This document shows positions 26,510-36,159 of a DNA stretch of 64,000 nucleotides, in pieces. The stretch's first letter is position 1, and every line of letters starts with the position of its first letter. The stretch is from positions 886,799 to 950,798 of the forward strand of contig NZ_VHQG01000002.1 of the NCBI RefSeq assembly GCF_006517435.1, written 5' to 3'. Source of the stretch: Schumannella soli. GTDB lineage: Bacteria; Actinomycetota; Actinomycetes; Actinomycetales; Microbacteriaceae. Position numbers and translations under genes: made by a program. The notes under the pieces are model-generated. The model ran no database searches. It was not told the DNA's origin and saw nothing but the letters and a program-made list of their open reading frames with translations.

Positions 26510-27745
26510 TCAGACGCTGCGGAAGGCCGCCACCGCGTTGTGTCCGCCGAAGCCGAAGGAGTTGGAGATCGCGAGCTGCTCGCCCGATCCGAGATCGATC
26601 GGCCTGCCGCTGATGGTCAGCGGGATCTCGGGGTCCTGCTCCGACAGGTTGATCGTCGGCGGGGCCTGACGGCTCTGGATCGCGAGGACCGTGAAGATCG
26701 CCTCGAGCGCGCCGGTGCCGCCGAGCAGGTGGCCGGTCGCGCCCTTGGTGGCCGAGACGGGGATGCCGTCGACGCGATCACCGAACGCGACCTTGAGCGC
26801 CGCGTACTCGGCGATGTCGCCGACCGGGGTGCTCGTGGCGTGGGCGTTGATGTGCGTCACGTCGTCGGGCGAGGCGCCCGCGGCGGCCAGCGCCAGGGCG
26901 ACGGCGCGCGAGGCGCCCCGACCCTCCGGGTCGTTGGCCGTGATGTGGTACGAATCGGCGGTCACGCCGCCGCCGGCGAGCTCGGCGTAGATCTTGGCAC
27001 CGCGGGCCTTGGCGTGCTCCTCGGTCTCGAGCACGAGGCTCGCCGCGCCCTCGCCCATGACGAAGCCGTCGCGGTCGACGCTGTACGGACGGGAGGCCGT
27101 CTCGGGCGAGTCATTGCGCTTCGAGAGCGCCTGCATCGACGCGAAGGAGGCCATGGTGATCGGGTGGACGGCCGACTCCGAGCCTCCCGCGATGATCACG
27201 TCGGCGAGCCCGGCCTGCAGGTGCTCGTAGGCGTTGACGAGCGACTCGGTGCTGGAGGCGCAGGCGGAGGCCACGGTGCGGGCGAAGGCGCGCGCCTCGA
27301 AGCGCATCGAGACGGCGGCCGCGGCGGCGTTCGGCATGAGCATGGGGACCGTCATCGGGAGGACGCGGCGCGGACCCTTCTCGCGCAGCACATCCCAGGC
27401 GTCGAGCAGCGACCAGAGCCCGCCGATGCCGGTCGCGTAGTCGACGCCGAGGCGCTCGGGCTCGACCTCGGGCGAACCCGCGTCCTCCCAGGCCTCGCGC
27501 GAGGCGATCACGGCGAACTGGGCGACCGGGTCGAGACGCTTGGTCTCCACGCGCTCCATGACCTCGGTGGGGCGCACCTTGGCCTCGGCGGCGAACTTCA
27601 CCGGCAGCTCGTACTTCTCGACCCACTCGTGCGGCAGCGTGCGCGCGCCCGATTCCCCGGCGTTGAGGGCCTTCCAGGTGTCGGCGACGTTGCCGCCGAG
27701 GGGCGAGGACGCCCCGATGCCGGTGATGACGATCTTCTTGGTCAT
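26510..27745 (-). CDS. fabF: 3-oxoacyl-ACP synthase II (KasA/FabF)
   Basis: A 411-residue condensing enzyme of type II fatty-acid synthesis that elongates acyl-ACP with malonyl-ACP. The catalytic triad is complete: Cys162 in VASACASST, His302 in NAHATSTPVGD and His339 in KGATGHLLGG. The ATG at 27745 has AGGAG seven bases upstream, whereas the GTG at 27751 would sit on top of it. It is the last gene of the fabD-fabH-acpP-fabF cluster. A hairpin with a following T-run separates it from acpP and should lower its expression. Confidence 0.97.
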   Translation of the reverse strand: MTKKIVITGIGASSPLGGNVADTWKALNAGESGARTLPHEWVEKYELPVKFAAEAKVRPTEVMERVETKRLDPVAQFAVIASREAWEDAGSPEVEPERLGVDYATGIGGLWSLLDAWDVLREKGPRRVLPMTVPMLMPNAAAAAVSMRFEARAFARTVASACASSTESLVNAYEHLQAGLADVIIAGGSESAVHPITMASFASMQALSKRNDSPETASRPYSVDRDGFVMGEGAASLVLETEEHAKARGAKIYAELAGGGVTADSYHITANDPEGRGASRAVALALAAAGASPDDVTHINAHATSTPVGDIAEYAALKVAFGDRVDGIPVSATKGATGHLLGGTGALEAIFTVLAIQSRQAPPTINLSEQDPEIPLTISGRPIDLGSGEQLAISNSFGFGGHNAVAAFRSV

Positions 27746-27792
27746 TCTCACTCTCCTAGGCAGCCGACCGGATGGCTTCTGGCCGCGGTCGG

Positions 27793-27825
27793 AAAAGGCG
27801 GGGGCCCTGAGCGGCGCCCCCGCCT
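27793..27825 (-). terminator. Intrinsic terminator/attenuator between acpP and fabF
   Basis: On the minus strand, a perfect 9-bp stem GGCGGGGGC/GCCCCCGCC with a 10-base loop is followed directly by TTTTCC, a rare classical intrinsic terminator in this GC-rich DNA. It lies inside the fatty-acid gene cluster. Confidence 0.8.
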
Positions 27826-27845
27826 CCGTGGTGTCGTCGCGCCGG

Positions 27846-28094
27846 TCAGGCCTGCGCGTTGACGATGTAGGTGACGGCGTCGCCGACGGTCTTGAGGTTC
27901 TTGACCTCTTCGTCGGGGATCTTCACGTCGAACTTCTCCTCGGCGTTGACCACGATGGTCATCATCGAGATCGAGTCGATGTCCAGGTCGTCGGTGAACG
28001 ACTTGTCCAGCTCGACCGTGTCGGTCGCGATGCCGGTCTCGTCGTTGATGAGCTCGGCCAGGCCGGCGAGGACCTCGTCGTTGGACAGTGCCAT
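27846..28094 (-). CDS. acpP: Acyl carrier protein
   Basis: An 82-residue acidic carrier protein that holds growing acyl chains on 4'-phosphopantetheine attached to Ser41. The attachment motif reads DIDSISMMTI, with Ile in place of the usual Leu after Ser; this variant is common in the group. It has GGAG upstream of the ATG. The terminator immediately downstream gives a short acpP-ending message, in keeping with the high demand for this protein. Confidence 0.97.
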   Translation of the reverse strand: MALSNDEVLAGLAELINDETGIATDTVELDKSFTDDLDIDSISMMTIVVNAEEKFDVKIPDEEVKNLKTVGDAVTYIVNAQA

Positions 28095-28134
28095 TGCGTA
28101 TCTCCTAGGGGGTGTCGATTGACCGGGATAAAGC

Positions 28135-29133
28135 TTAGGGGAGCCGCACGACCTGGGCCCCGAAGACCAGGCCGGCGCCGAATCCGATCTGCAGCGACAG
28201 ACCGCCGCTGAGCTCGGGCTGCTCCTCGAGCAGACGGTGGGTCGCGAGGGGGATCGAGGCGGCCGACGTGTTGCCGGTCGTCGCGATGTCGCGGCCGATG
28301 GCGACGTGCTCGGGCAGCTTCAGCTGCTTGGCGAGCTCGTCGATGATGCGCATGTTGGCCTGGTGCGGCACGAAGGCCACGAGCTCGTCGGCGGTGACGC
28401 CGGCGGCCTCGAGCGCCTGCTGCGCGACCTTGGCCATCTCCCAGACGGCCCAGCGGAAGACGGTCTGGCCGTCCTGGCGCATGTAGGGCCACTCCGAGTC
28501 GCCGTCGAGGAACTGCTCGAAGGTCGCGCTCATGCCGACCGCGCCCCACTTGGAGCCGTCGGAGCCCCAGACGGAGGCCGAGATGCCCGGCTCGTCCGCG
28601 GGGCCGACCACGGCCGCACCGGCGCCGTCGCCGAGCAGGAACGAGATCGAGCGGTCGGTCGGGATGACGTATTGCGAGAGCTTCTCGGCGCCCACCACGA
28701 GCACGTACTCGGCGGCGCCGGCGCGGATGAGCGCATCCGCCTGGGCGATCCCGTAGGTGTACCCGGCGCAGGCCGCGCTGATGTCGTAGGCGGGAGCCGG
28801 CGTGACGCCGATCCGATCAGCCAGCAGCGCCGACATCGACGGCGTGACGGCGACGTTGCTGATCGTGGAGACGAGCACGGCGCCGATGCGGTCGGGGGTG
28901 ATCCCGGCCTTCTCGATGGCCTCGCGGGCGGCGGTCTCGGCGAGGTCGACGGCGTCGACGCCCTTGCTCGCGCGACGGCGCTCGATGATGCCGGTGCGCT
29001 GACGGATCCACTCGTCGCTCGAGTCGATCGGCCCGATCAGGTCGTCGTTGGGGACGACCAGGTCGCCGCGGGCGGCGCCCAGGGAGAGGATGCGGGTGAA
29101 CTGCGGGCCGACGCCCTGCTTCAGCGTGGTCAT
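28135..29133 (-). CDS. fabH: 3-oxoacyl-ACP synthase III
   Basis: A 332-residue enzyme that starts fatty-acid synthesis by condensing an acyl-CoA primer with malonyl-ACP. Active-site residues are Cys122 in ISAACAGYTYG, His257 in VPHQANMRI and Asn288 in TTGNTSAAS. In actinobacteria with branched fatty acids, this enzyme takes branched primers, but specificity is not visible here. The ATG overlaps the fabD stop by three bases, so the two are coupled. Confidence 0.97.
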   Translation of the reverse strand: MTTLKQGVGPQFTRILSLGAARGDLVVPNDDLIGPIDSSDEWIRQRTGIIERRRASKGVDAVDLAETAAREAIEKAGITPDRIGAVLVSTISNVAVTPSMSALLADRIGVTPAPAYDISAACAGYTYGIAQADALIRAGAAEYVLVVGAEKLSQYVIPTDRSISFLLGDGAGAAVVGPADEPGISASVWGSDGSKWGAVGMSATFEQFLDGDSEWPYMRQDGQTVFRWAVWEMAKVAQQALEAAGVTADELVAFVPHQANMRIIDELAKQLKLPEHVAIGRDIATTGNTSAASIPLATHRLLEEQPELSGGLSLQIGFGAGLVFGAQVVRLP

Positions 29134-30053
29134 TCGGCACTCGCGATCAGGTCGGCGGCGGCATCGAGGTCGGCGGGCGTCTTCACCGCGACCGTCGGCA
29201 GGCCCTTGAGCCCGCGCTTGGCGAGTCCGACGAGCGCACCCGCCGGGGCCAGTTCGACGAGGCCGGTCACGCCGGCGGCCGCGAAGGCCTCCATCGTGAG
29301 ATCCCAGCGCACGGGAGAGGCGACCTGACCGACGAGCAGGTCGATGAACACGGGGCCGCTGGTGATCGGCGCGCCGTCGCGGTTGGTCCAGATCGGCAGG
29401 GTGGGATCGGAGATCTCGACTCCCTGCACGGCCTCGCGCAGCACATCCACGGCGCTCGCCATGTACGCCGTGTGGAAGGCTCCGGCGACCTGCAGCGGGA
29501 TGACGCGGGCGCCGGCCGGGGGAGCGTCCTTGAGCGCGGCGAGGGCGGGAAGCGCGCCGGCGACGACGATCTGGCCGCCGCCGTTGAAGTTGGCGGGGCT
29601 GAGGCCCAGCTCGTCGAGCTTCCTGGCGAGCTCATCCGCGTCGGCGCCGATCACGGCGCTCATGCCGGTCTCGGCTTCGGCGGCCGCGGAGGCCATGGCG
29701 CGACCGCGGACGGCGACGAGACGCAGCGCATCCGCTTCGGAGATGATGCCGGCGCCGGCAGCGGCGGCGAGTTCTCCGACCGAGTGGCCGGCGATGCCGG
29801 CGAGGCGGGTGCGGTCGACACGCTCGAGCAGAGCGGCCAGCGAGAGCAGGCTCGCGCCGACGATGAGCGGCTGGGCGACCGCGGTGTCGCGGATGGTGTC
29901 GGCGTCGGAGGTGGTGCCGTGCGCCGCCAGATCGACTCCGGCCGCCTCGGAGAGGGCGGCGAGATGCTCGGCGAACCGGGGTTCGGCGAGCCACGGTTCA
30001 AGGAATCCGGGGGTCTGCGAGCCCTGACCGGGCGCGACGATGACGACACTCAC
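29130..30053 (-). CDS. fabD: Malonyl-CoA:ACP transacylase
   Basis: A 307-residue enzyme that loads malonate onto ACP. Ser91 lies in GHSVGELAAAAG and His194 in AGAFHTAYMAS, the catalytic pair. The N-terminus VVIVAPGQGSQTPGFL is standard. The start is a GTG with AAGG upstream; the longer antisense frame above it crosses the divergent hydrolase gene. It opens the cluster. Its promoter should be the target of the FasR-like regulator, now separated from it by two inserted genes. Confidence 0.96.
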   Translation of the reverse strand: MSVVIVAPGQGSQTPGFLEPWLAEPRFAEHLAALSEAAGVDLAAHGTTSDADTIRDTAVAQPLIVGASLLSLAALLERVDRTRLAGIAGHSVGELAAAAGAGIISEADALRLVAVRGRAMASAAAEAETGMSAVIGADADELARKLDELGLSPANFNGGGQIVVAGALPALAALKDAPPAGARVIPLQVAGAFHTAYMASAVDVLREAVQGVEISDPTLPIWTNRDGAPITSGPVFIDLLVGQVASPVRWDLTMEAFAAAGVTGLVELAPAGALVGLAKRGLKGLPTVAVKTPADLDAAADLIASAE

Positions 30054-30155
30054 GGGTCTACCTTGCCAGGCCCGGCGGCGTTCGGCGCACTCTGCGCCAC
30101 GAAGAATCCGGCGAGACCCTGTGGGATCTCTACAGATGCGCGCGAGGATGGGGCG

Positions 30156-31049
30156 ATGGAGCACCGCATCACATCCACCCCTGTGCTCGACATCGCCTAC
30201 CTCGAGCACGGCCCGGCTGACGGACCGGCCGTCGTGCTGCTGCACGGCTTCCCCTACGACGTGCGCGCCTACGACGAGGTCGCGCCGACCCTCGCCGCGT
30301 CGGGCCTGCGGGTTATCGTGCCGTGGCTGCGCGGATACGGCCCGACGCGCTTCCGATCGGCGAAGACACTGCGATCGGGTGAGCAGTCGGCGCTGGCGCA
30401 GGATCTGCTCGACCTGCTGGATGCGCTCGAGATCCCGCGCGCGGCGCTGGTGGGCTACGACTGGGGCGGTCGGGCGGCGTGCGTGGTCGCCGCGCTCCGC
30501 CCGGATCGCGTCACGGCGCTCGTGACCGTCGACGGCTACAACGTGCACGACCTGGCGGTTGCCGGGGAACCGGCGCCAGCCGCCGCCGAGAAGCCGTTCT
30601 GGTACCAGTACTTCCTGCAGACCGAGCGCGGGCGGCGGGCGCTCGATCGCGACCGCGAGGGCTTCTGCCGACTGCTCTGGCGGGACTGGTCCCCGCAGTG
30701 GGCGGATGCCGACCGTGCCTTCGCGGCATCTGCGCCGAGTCTGCACAATCCCGACTTCGTCGACGTCGTCGCGCACTCCTATCGCGTGCGGCACGCACTT
30801 GTTCCCGGGGACTCCCGCTACGCCGAGCTGACCCGCGCGATCGCAGCGCAACCGCCGATCGCCGTGCCGACGATCGTGCTCACCCCGCTGGCCGACGGAC
30901 TGGATGCCGGGATCCCCGGCGAGCCCGACGCCGATCCCGAGCACTTCACCGACCTCGTCGACGTGGTCGAACTGCCGGACATCGGTCATAACGTGCCGCA
31001 GGAGGCGCCGGAGGCCGTGATCGCGGCCATCCGACGCCTCCTGCTCTAG
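30156..31049 (+). CDS. Alpha/beta hydrolase, epoxide hydrolase-like
   Basis: A 297-residue cytosolic hydrolase. It has an oxyanion loop VVLLHGFPYDVRAYD, a nucleophile elbow GYDWGGRAAC with Asp as nucleophile (as in epoxide hydrolases and haloalkane dehalogenases, where esterases use Ser), and a C-terminal His in LPDIGHNVPQEAPEAV. A cap domain spans about residues 130-220. The start is an ATG with GAGG upstream. The gene is one of two lying between fabD and fasR, which are neighbours in many actinobacteria. Confidence 0.87.
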   Translation: MEHRITSTPVLDIAYLEHGPADGPAVVLLHGFPYDVRAYDEVAPTLAASGLRVIVPWLRGYGPTRFRSAKTLRSGEQSALAQDLLDLLDALEIPRAALVGYDWGGRAACVVAALRPDRVTALVTVDGYNVHDLAVAGEPAPAAAEKPFWYQYFLQTERGRRALDRDREGFCRLLWRDWSPQWADADRAFAASAPSLHNPDFVDVVAHSYRVRHALVPGDSRYAELTRAIAAQPPIAVPTIVLTPLADGLDAGIPGEPDADPEHFTDLVDVVELPDIGHNVPQEAPEAVIAAIRRLLL

Positions 31050-31060
31050 GGGCGAGTCCT

Positions 31061-31078
31061 CGCCGACCGGAGTCGGCG
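31061..31078. terminator. Small hairpin between convergent hydrolase and chitinase genes
   Basis: A 7-bp stem CGCCGAC/GTCGGCG with a CGGA loop, 11 bases after the hydrolase stop and before the convergent chitinase end. No U tract. Confidence 0.45.
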
Positions 31079-31112
31079 CGTCGGTGTCATCTCAGTTGCG
31101 AGTTCTCGCGGA

Positions 31113-32114
31113 TCAGAGCGAGGCGAGGTGCCCGCCGACGGTGTTCGCGAAGGAGTAGCCCGAGGTCGAGTCCCAGTTGATCGACCAGGTCATCGCACCC
31201 CGCAGCTCCGGGTAGGTCGCGGCCGGGACGTAGCTGCCGCAGTTCTGACCCGTGCGAAGGCAGTCGATGGCGTTGTTGACCACCGAGGGGTCGACGTAGC
31301 CGCTGCCGGCGGCCTGCGCGGTCGCGGGGAGTCCGAGTCCGACCTGGTCGGCCCGCAGGTGGCCGTCGAGCAGGATGTCGGCCAGCGCGGTCTGGAAGTC
31401 GACGGTTCCGGCGCTGTAGGCCTTGCCGTCGCGGCCGAGCATGCTGCCCGAGTTGTAGTACTGCGTGTTCACGACCGTGATCAGATCCTTGACCTGGTCG
31501 ATGAGCGCGAGATAGCTGCCGCCGGGCTGCACGTAGATCGTCTCGGGCGCCATCGTCAGCACGAAGTCGCTGCCCTTGACGGCGGCGATCTGCCGCAGCG
31601 CGCTCGTCATGTTCTCGAGATCGGGCGCGTTCTCGAGGTCGATGTCGACCCCGTCGAAGCCGTACTCGTCCATGAGGGCGAGCGAGCTGGAGGCGAAGGC
31701 GTCGGCCGCGGCCGCATCCGGAAGCGAGATCGCGCCGTTCTGGCCGCCGACCGAGAGCACGACCTTGCGGCCCTCGGAGTGCAGCTGGGCGATGTCGGAC
31801 TTGAACGCGGCGGTGTCGTAGCCGAGCTTGCCGGCCACGCCGGAATCGAGAGTGAACGAGATCGCGCCGGGCGTCGCCGGCACGGCGTCGGCGAAGGCGA
31901 CCGCGACGATGCCGTAGGCATCCGGCACGTCGCCGAGCCGCATGACGTCGGCGCCGTTGTCGAAGTTCTGCCAGTAGCCGGTGAGGGTGTGCGCGCGCAC
32001 GTCGGCCGCGTGGGCGGGGCCGGCCGTGGTGAGCGCGCCAGCGGTTCCGACGGTGAGGGCGGCGGCTGCGGTGAGCGCCGCGAAGAGGATGCCGCGAGGG
32101 CGAGTGAGCTTCAT
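31113..32114 (-). CDS. Secreted glycoside hydrolase family 18 protein (chitinase-like)
   Basis: A 333-residue exported enzyme. After a signal peptide (MKLTRPRGILFAALTAAAAL, cleavage near AHAAD), the GH18 barrel begins with TLTGYWQNFDNGADV. The catalytic motif reads DGVDIDLENA, matching DxxDxDxE with Glu as the acid; VVLSVGGQNG is the second conserved strand. It has no carbohydrate-binding module. Single-domain enzymes of this type cut chitin or act as endo-N-acetylglucosaminidases. The start has GGAAGG upstream, and a palindrome covers its promoter. Confidence 0.9.
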   Translation of the reverse strand: MKLTRPRGILFAALTAAAALTVGTAGALTTAGPAHAADVRAHTLTGYWQNFDNGADVMRLGDVPDAYGIVAVAFADAVPATPGAISFTLDSGVAGKLGYDTAAFKSDIAQLHSEGRKVVLSVGGQNGAISLPDAAAADAFASSSLALMDEYGFDGVDIDLENAPDLENMTSALRQIAAVKGSDFVLTMAPETIYVQPGGSYLALIDQVKDLITVVNTQYYNSGSMLGRDGKAYSAGTVDFQTALADILLDGHLRADQVGLGLPATAQAAGSGYVDPSVVNNAIDCLRTGQNCGSYVPAATYPELRGAMTWSINWDSTSGYSFANTVGGHLASL

Positions 32115-32131
32115 TGCTGACCTTCCGATTT

Positions 32132-32148
32132 TGTAAGGTTCGGTTACA
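32132..32148. promoter_or_regulatory. Putative operator of the chitinase gene
   Basis: TGTAA-N7-TTACA dyad, 18-34 bases upstream of the chitinase ATG and within a rare AT-rich stretch that probably holds its promoter. Such dyads suit GntR or TetR repressors. No candidate regulator lies beside it. Confidence 0.45.
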
Positions 32149-32245
32149 TACTCGGGTCTGGCCAGGCTAGAGGGCGCGCTGAAGCGCATCCGCGGGCTCT
32201 GCGGTGGTTCCCAGGAACGGGACGAGCGGCGAACCGCCCGCGAGG

Positions 32246-33316
32246 TCAGCCGCGCTGGCCCCGCTCCGGCGCCTCGGCGATCGAGCCGACGATCAACGCG
32301 GACTGCAGCACGAGCGCCTCACGTGCGCCCGTCGCGTCGTAGCCGATGACCTCGCTGATTCGCTTGAGGCGGTAGCGCACGGTGTTCGGGTGCACGAAGA
32401 GCTCCCGCGCCGTGGCCTCCAGGGATCGGCCGTTGTCGAGGTAGCACCACAGGGTGGTCAGCAGCTCCTTGGAGTGCGCCTGCAGCGGCTTGTAGATGCG
32501 GTTGATGAGCGTGCCCCGAGCCAGCGAGTCGCCGGCGAAGGCGCGCTCGGGCAGCAGATCGTCCGAGAGCGTCGGACGCGGAGCGTTGCGCCAGGACCGC
32601 GCGACCGCGAATCCGGCCAGGGCCGCTCGGGCGCTCTTCGCCGCATCCAGCAGCGTCGGCACTTCGTGGCCGAGCACCAGGTGCCCGCTGCCGAACCCGG
32701 GCTCGAGCTCCTTCGCGATCTCGAGGAACGAACGCTGCGCGTCCGCTTCGCTCTCCTCCGGGGGATCCGTGCGGCCGATCACGAGCACGAGACGGCTGCC
32801 CTGCACGCCGATCAGCACATCCGCATCCAGGTGGCGCGCCGTGCGGCGCAGCTGATCGACGTCGAGCATCCGCGGGGCGGTGCCGACCAGCACGCTCACG
32901 GCGCCGTGGCCGTTCCAGCCCAGCGCGGCGATGCGACTCGGCAGCTCGGAGTCGTACTCGCCCGTGAGGATCGAGTCGACGACGAGCGCCTCGAGGCGCG
33001 CATCCCACAGCCCCCGGGCCTCGGCCGCGCGAGCGTAGACATCCGCCGAGGCGAAGGCGATCTCGCGCGAGTAGAGCAGGATCGCCTCGCGCAGCATCGG
33101 GTCGTCGCCGACGCGGTGCTCGACGACCTCGACCGTGATGCGGATGAGCTGCAGCGTCTGCTGCAGGCTCACCGAGCGCAGCAGTTCGCGCGGCGCCGCG
33201 CCGAACACGTCGGCGGCGATCCACGCGGTGGTCGTCGGATCCTCGAACCAGGAGATGAACGAGGTGATGCCCGCCTGCGCCACCAGGCCGACGGCGCTGC
33301 GTCGGCCCGGCGGCAT
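32246..33316 (-). CDS. fasR: PucR-type regulator, FasR-like (start codon uncertain)
   Basis: At least 356 residues. The C-terminal PucR helix-turn-helix is clear (YLDNGRSLEATARELFVHPN, then TVRYRLKRISEVIGYD), with a degenerate middle domain. By family and position (aceE, this gene, then fabD in Streptomyces and Mycobacterium) it corresponds to FasR/Rv2242, which activates fatty-acid synthesis genes in Streptomyces. The only canonical start is the ATG at 33316, but family-like sequence (ELATSTLKRLDDELSWYRDM) continues in frame upstream for about 36 codons to ACG 33424, with no ATG, GTG or TTG. The true start may be non-canonical or lost. Confidence 0.8.
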   Translation of the reverse strand: MPPGRRSAVGLVAQAGITSFISWFEDPTTTAWIAADVFGAAPRELLRSVSLQQTLQLIRITVEVVEHRVGDDPMLREAILLYSREIAFASADVYARAAEARGLWDARLEALVVDSILTGEYDSELPSRIAALGWNGHGAVSVLVGTAPRMLDVDQLRRTARHLDADVLIGVQGSRLVLVIGRTDPPEESEADAQRSFLEIAKELEPGFGSGHLVLGHEVPTLLDAAKSARAALAGFAVARSWRNAPRPTLSDDLLPERAFAGDSLARGTLINRIYKPLQAHSKELLTTLWCYLDNGRSLEATARELFVHPNTVRYRLKRISEVIGYDATGAREALVLQSALIVGSIAEAPERGQRG

Positions 33317-33432
33317 GTCGCGGTACCAGGAGAGCTCGTCATCCAGCCGCTTCAGCGTGCTGGTGGCGAGCTCTCCCGAGAGAGAGCGCAGACGGGTGAG
33401 CGTCTGCGCCTTCGTGCGCTCCGTGGCCCGGC

Positions 33433-36159
33433 CTAGCTCTCGCCGCCGGCGGAACCCGAGGTGCCGGCCGACACGTCGTGCAGACGGTAGCGGTCGATCG
33501 CCTGCTGCACGATCGACGGGTCGCCCTGACCGCGGCGCACGAGCGCCTGCAGCGCGCGCACGACCATCGAGGGGCCGTCGATCTTGAAGTCGCGGCGGGC
33601 GGCGGCACGCGTGTCGCTGAAGCCGAAGCCGTCGGCGCCGAGCGTGTAGTAGTCGCCCGGCACGAAGGGACGGATCTGGTCCTGCACGGCGTGCATGAAG
33701 TCCGACACGGCGATCTTCGGGCCCTCGGCGTCGGCGAGCTTCTGCGTCAGGTATGGGACCACGGGGGTCTCGTTAGGGAACAGGAAGTTGTGCTCGTCGG
33801 CGGCCAGGCCGTCACGGCGCAGCTCGGTCCACGAGGTCACGCTCCAGACGTCGGCCGAGACGTTCCAGTCCTTCTGCAGCAGCTCCTGCGCCTCGAGCGC
33901 CCACGGCACGCCGACGCCGGAGGCGAGCAGCTGCACCTTGACACCCGGGTGCTCGTTCTTGCTGATGAGGTGGATGCCGCGCAGGATGCCGTCGACATCC
34001 ACGTCCTCCGGCTCGGCCGGCTGCACCATCGGCTCGTTGTAGACCGTCAGGTAGTACATGACGTCGGGATCCGCGTGGGTGCCGCCGTACATGCGCTCGA
34101 GACCCGCGCGCACGATGTGGCCGAGCTCGTAGCCGAACGCCGGGTCGTAGCTGATCACGGCCGGGTTGGTGGCCGAGAGCAGGTGCGAGTGGCCGTCGGC
34201 GTGCTGCAGGCCCTCACCCGTGAGGGTGGTGCGGCCGGCGGTGGCGCCGATGATGAAGCCGCGCGCCATCTGATCTCCGGCGGCCCACATGGCGTCGCCG
34301 GTGCGCTGGAACCCGAACATCGAGTAGAAGACGTAGACCGGGATGAGCGGCTCGCCGTGCGTCGCATACGACGTGCCGGCCGCGGTGAACGCCGCGAAGG
34401 CGCCCGCCTCGTTGATGCCGACGTGCACGATCTGGCCCTGGGGGCTCTCCTTGTACGCCAGCAGCAGCTCGCGGTCGACGGAGGTGTAGTGCTGACCCTT
34501 GGGGTTGTAGATCTTCGCCGTCGGGAAGTAGGCGTCCATGCCGAAGGTGCGCGCCTCGTCCGGGATGATCGGGACGATGCGGTTGCCGAACTGCTTGTCG
34601 CGCAGCAGGTCCTTCAGCAGGCGGGCGAAGGCCATCGTCGTGGCGACCTCCTGCTTGCCCGATCCCTTCTTGACGACCGAGTAGGCCGACTCCTCGGGGA
34701 GCGTGACCGGCACGTGCGTGTGCCGGCGCTCGGGCAGGTAGCCGCCGAGCTCGCGGCGGCGCTCCTGCAGGTACTGGATCGCCTCGTCGTCCTGACCGGG
34801 GTGGTAGTACGGCGGCAGGTAGGGGTTCTCCTCGAGCTGCGCGTCGGTGATCGGGATGCGCATCTCGTCGCGGAACTGCTTGAGGTCGTCGAGCGTGAGC
34901 TTCTTCATCTGGTGGGTCGCGTTGCGGCCCTCGAAGTGCGGCCCCAGGCCGTAGCCCTTGACGGTCTTCGCGAGGATGACGGTCGGCTGGCCCTTGTGCT
35001 CGGTCGCGGCCTTGAACGCGGCGTAGACCTTGCGGTAGTCGTGACCGCCGCGCTTGAGGTTCCAGACCTGCTCGTCGGTGAAGTCCTTCACGAGCTCGAG
35101 CGTGCGCGGGTCGCGGCCGAAGAAGTTCTCGCGAACGTAGGCGCCGTTCTCGGCCTTGTAGGTCTGGTAATCGCCATCCGGCGTCTGGTTCATGAGGTTG
35201 ACCAGGGCGCCGTCGGTGTCGCGAGCGAGCAGGTCATCCCACTCGCGGCCCCAGACGACCTTGATGACGTTCCAGCCGGCGCCGCGGAAGAAGCTCTCGA
35301 GCTCCTGGATGATCTTGCCGTTGCCGCGCACGGGCCCATCGAGGCGCTGCAGGTTGCAGTTGATCACGAAGTTGAGGTTGTCGAGGCCCTCGTTGGCGGC
35401 CCACTGCAGGGCGCCGCGGCTCTCGACCTCGTCCATCTCGCCGTCGCCGAGGAACGCCCAGACCTGGCCCTCGGACCGGTCGGCGATGCCGCGGTTGGTC
35501 AGGTACTTGTTCGACTGGGCCTGGTAGATCGCGTTGATAGGGCCGAGGCCCATCGACACGGTCGGAAACTGCCAGAAGTTGGGCATGAGCCGCGGGTGCG
35601 GGTACGACGAGAGGCCATTGGGCGCGTGCGAGCGCTCCTGGCGGAAGCCGTCGAGCTGGTCGGTGCTGAGGCGCCCCTCGAGGTAGGCGCGGGCGTACAT
35701 GCCGGGGGAGGCGTGGCCCTGGTAGAACACCTGGTCGCCGCCGCCGGGGGCGTCGTGACCGCGGAAGAACCAGTTGTGCCCGGTCTCGTACAGCGCCGCC
35801 GAGGAGGCATAGGTCGAGATGTGGCCGCCGACGCCGATGCCGGGGCGCTGTGCGCGGTGCACCGTGATGGCCGCGTTCCAGCGGATCCAGCGGCGGTAGC
35901 GGCGCTCGAGCTCCTCGTCGCCGGGGAACGCGGGCTCGTTCTCGGGCGCGATGGTGTTGATGTAGTCGGTGGTGGGCACCATCGGCACGCCCAGCTGCAG
36001 CTCCTTGGAGCGCTTGAGCAGGCTCAGCATGATGTCGCGACCGCGACCGCGGCCCTGCGCCTCGACGAGCGCGTCGAGGGACTCCTGCCACTCCGACGTC
36101 TCTTCGGGATCGCTGTCGATGTGCTCCGACGAGTAGGGGTCCTGATCGTTGACCGTCAC
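33433..36159 (-). CDS. aceE: Pyruvate dehydrogenase E1 component (homodimeric)
   Basis: A 908-residue thiamine-diphosphate enzyme that decarboxylates pyruvate and hands the acetyl group to the lipoyl E2 subunit. Homodimeric-type landmarks are present: [20 protein letters not shown] near residue 120, the TPP motif [19 protein letters not shown], and [20 protein letters not shown] in the C-terminal third. The GTG start has GGAAGAGGTCGAGG just upstream; the frame above it is non-coding. The fasR frame follows 117 bases after its stop and in part within that gap. Confidence 0.97.
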   Translation of the reverse strand: MTVNDQDPYSSEHIDSDPEETSEWQESLDALVEAQGRGRGRDIMLSLLKRSKELQLGVPMVPTTDYINTIAPENEPAFPGDEELERRYRRWIRWNAAITVHRAQRPGIGVGGHISTYASSAALYETGHNWFFRGHDAPGGGDQVFYQGHASPGMYARAYLEGRLSTDQLDGFRQERSHAPNGLSSYPHPRLMPNFWQFPTVSMGLGPINAIYQAQSNKYLTNRGIADRSEGQVWAFLGDGEMDEVESRGALQWAANEGLDNLNFVINCNLQRLDGPVRGNGKIIQELESFFRGAGWNVIKVVWGREWDDLLARDTDGALVNLMNQTPDGDYQTYKAENGAYVRENFFGRDPRTLELVKDFTDEQVWNLKRGGHDYRKVYAAFKAATEHKGQPTVILAKTVKGYGLGPHFEGRNATHQMKKLTLDDLKQFRDEMRIPITDAQLEENPYLPPYYHPGQDDEAIQYLQERRRELGGYLPERRHTHVPVTLPEESAYSVVKKGSGKQEVATTMAFARLLKDLLRDKQFGNRIVPIIPDEARTFGMDAYFPTAKIYNPKGQHYTSVDRELLLAYKESPQGQIVHVGINEAGAFAAFTAAGTSYATHGEPLIPVYVFYSMFGFQRTGDAMWAAGDQMARGFIIGATAGRTTLTGEGLQHADGHSHLLSATNPAVISYDPAFGYELGHIVRAGLERMYGGTHADPDVMYYLTVYNEPMVQPAEPEDVDVDGILRGIHLISKNEHPGVKVQLLASGVGVPWALEAQELLQKDWNVSADVWSVTSWTELRRDGLAADEHNFLFPNETPVVPYLTQKLADAEGPKIAVSDFMHAVQDQIRPFVPGDYYTLGADGFGFSDTRAAARRDFKIDGPSMVVRALQALVRRGQGDPSIVQQAIDRYRLHDVSAGTSGSAGGES

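Noticed and set aside
31128-32120. 330-codon sense frame opposite the chitinase gene
   Set aside because: The opposite strand encodes a clear signal peptide and a GH18 active site; this frame is its complement.
35566-35582. GGTCGGAAACTGCCAG inside aceE, similar to the repeat arm
   Set aside because: It matches only the first ten bases of the arm and encodes conserved residues (QFPTV) of the enzyme; there is no partner arm.
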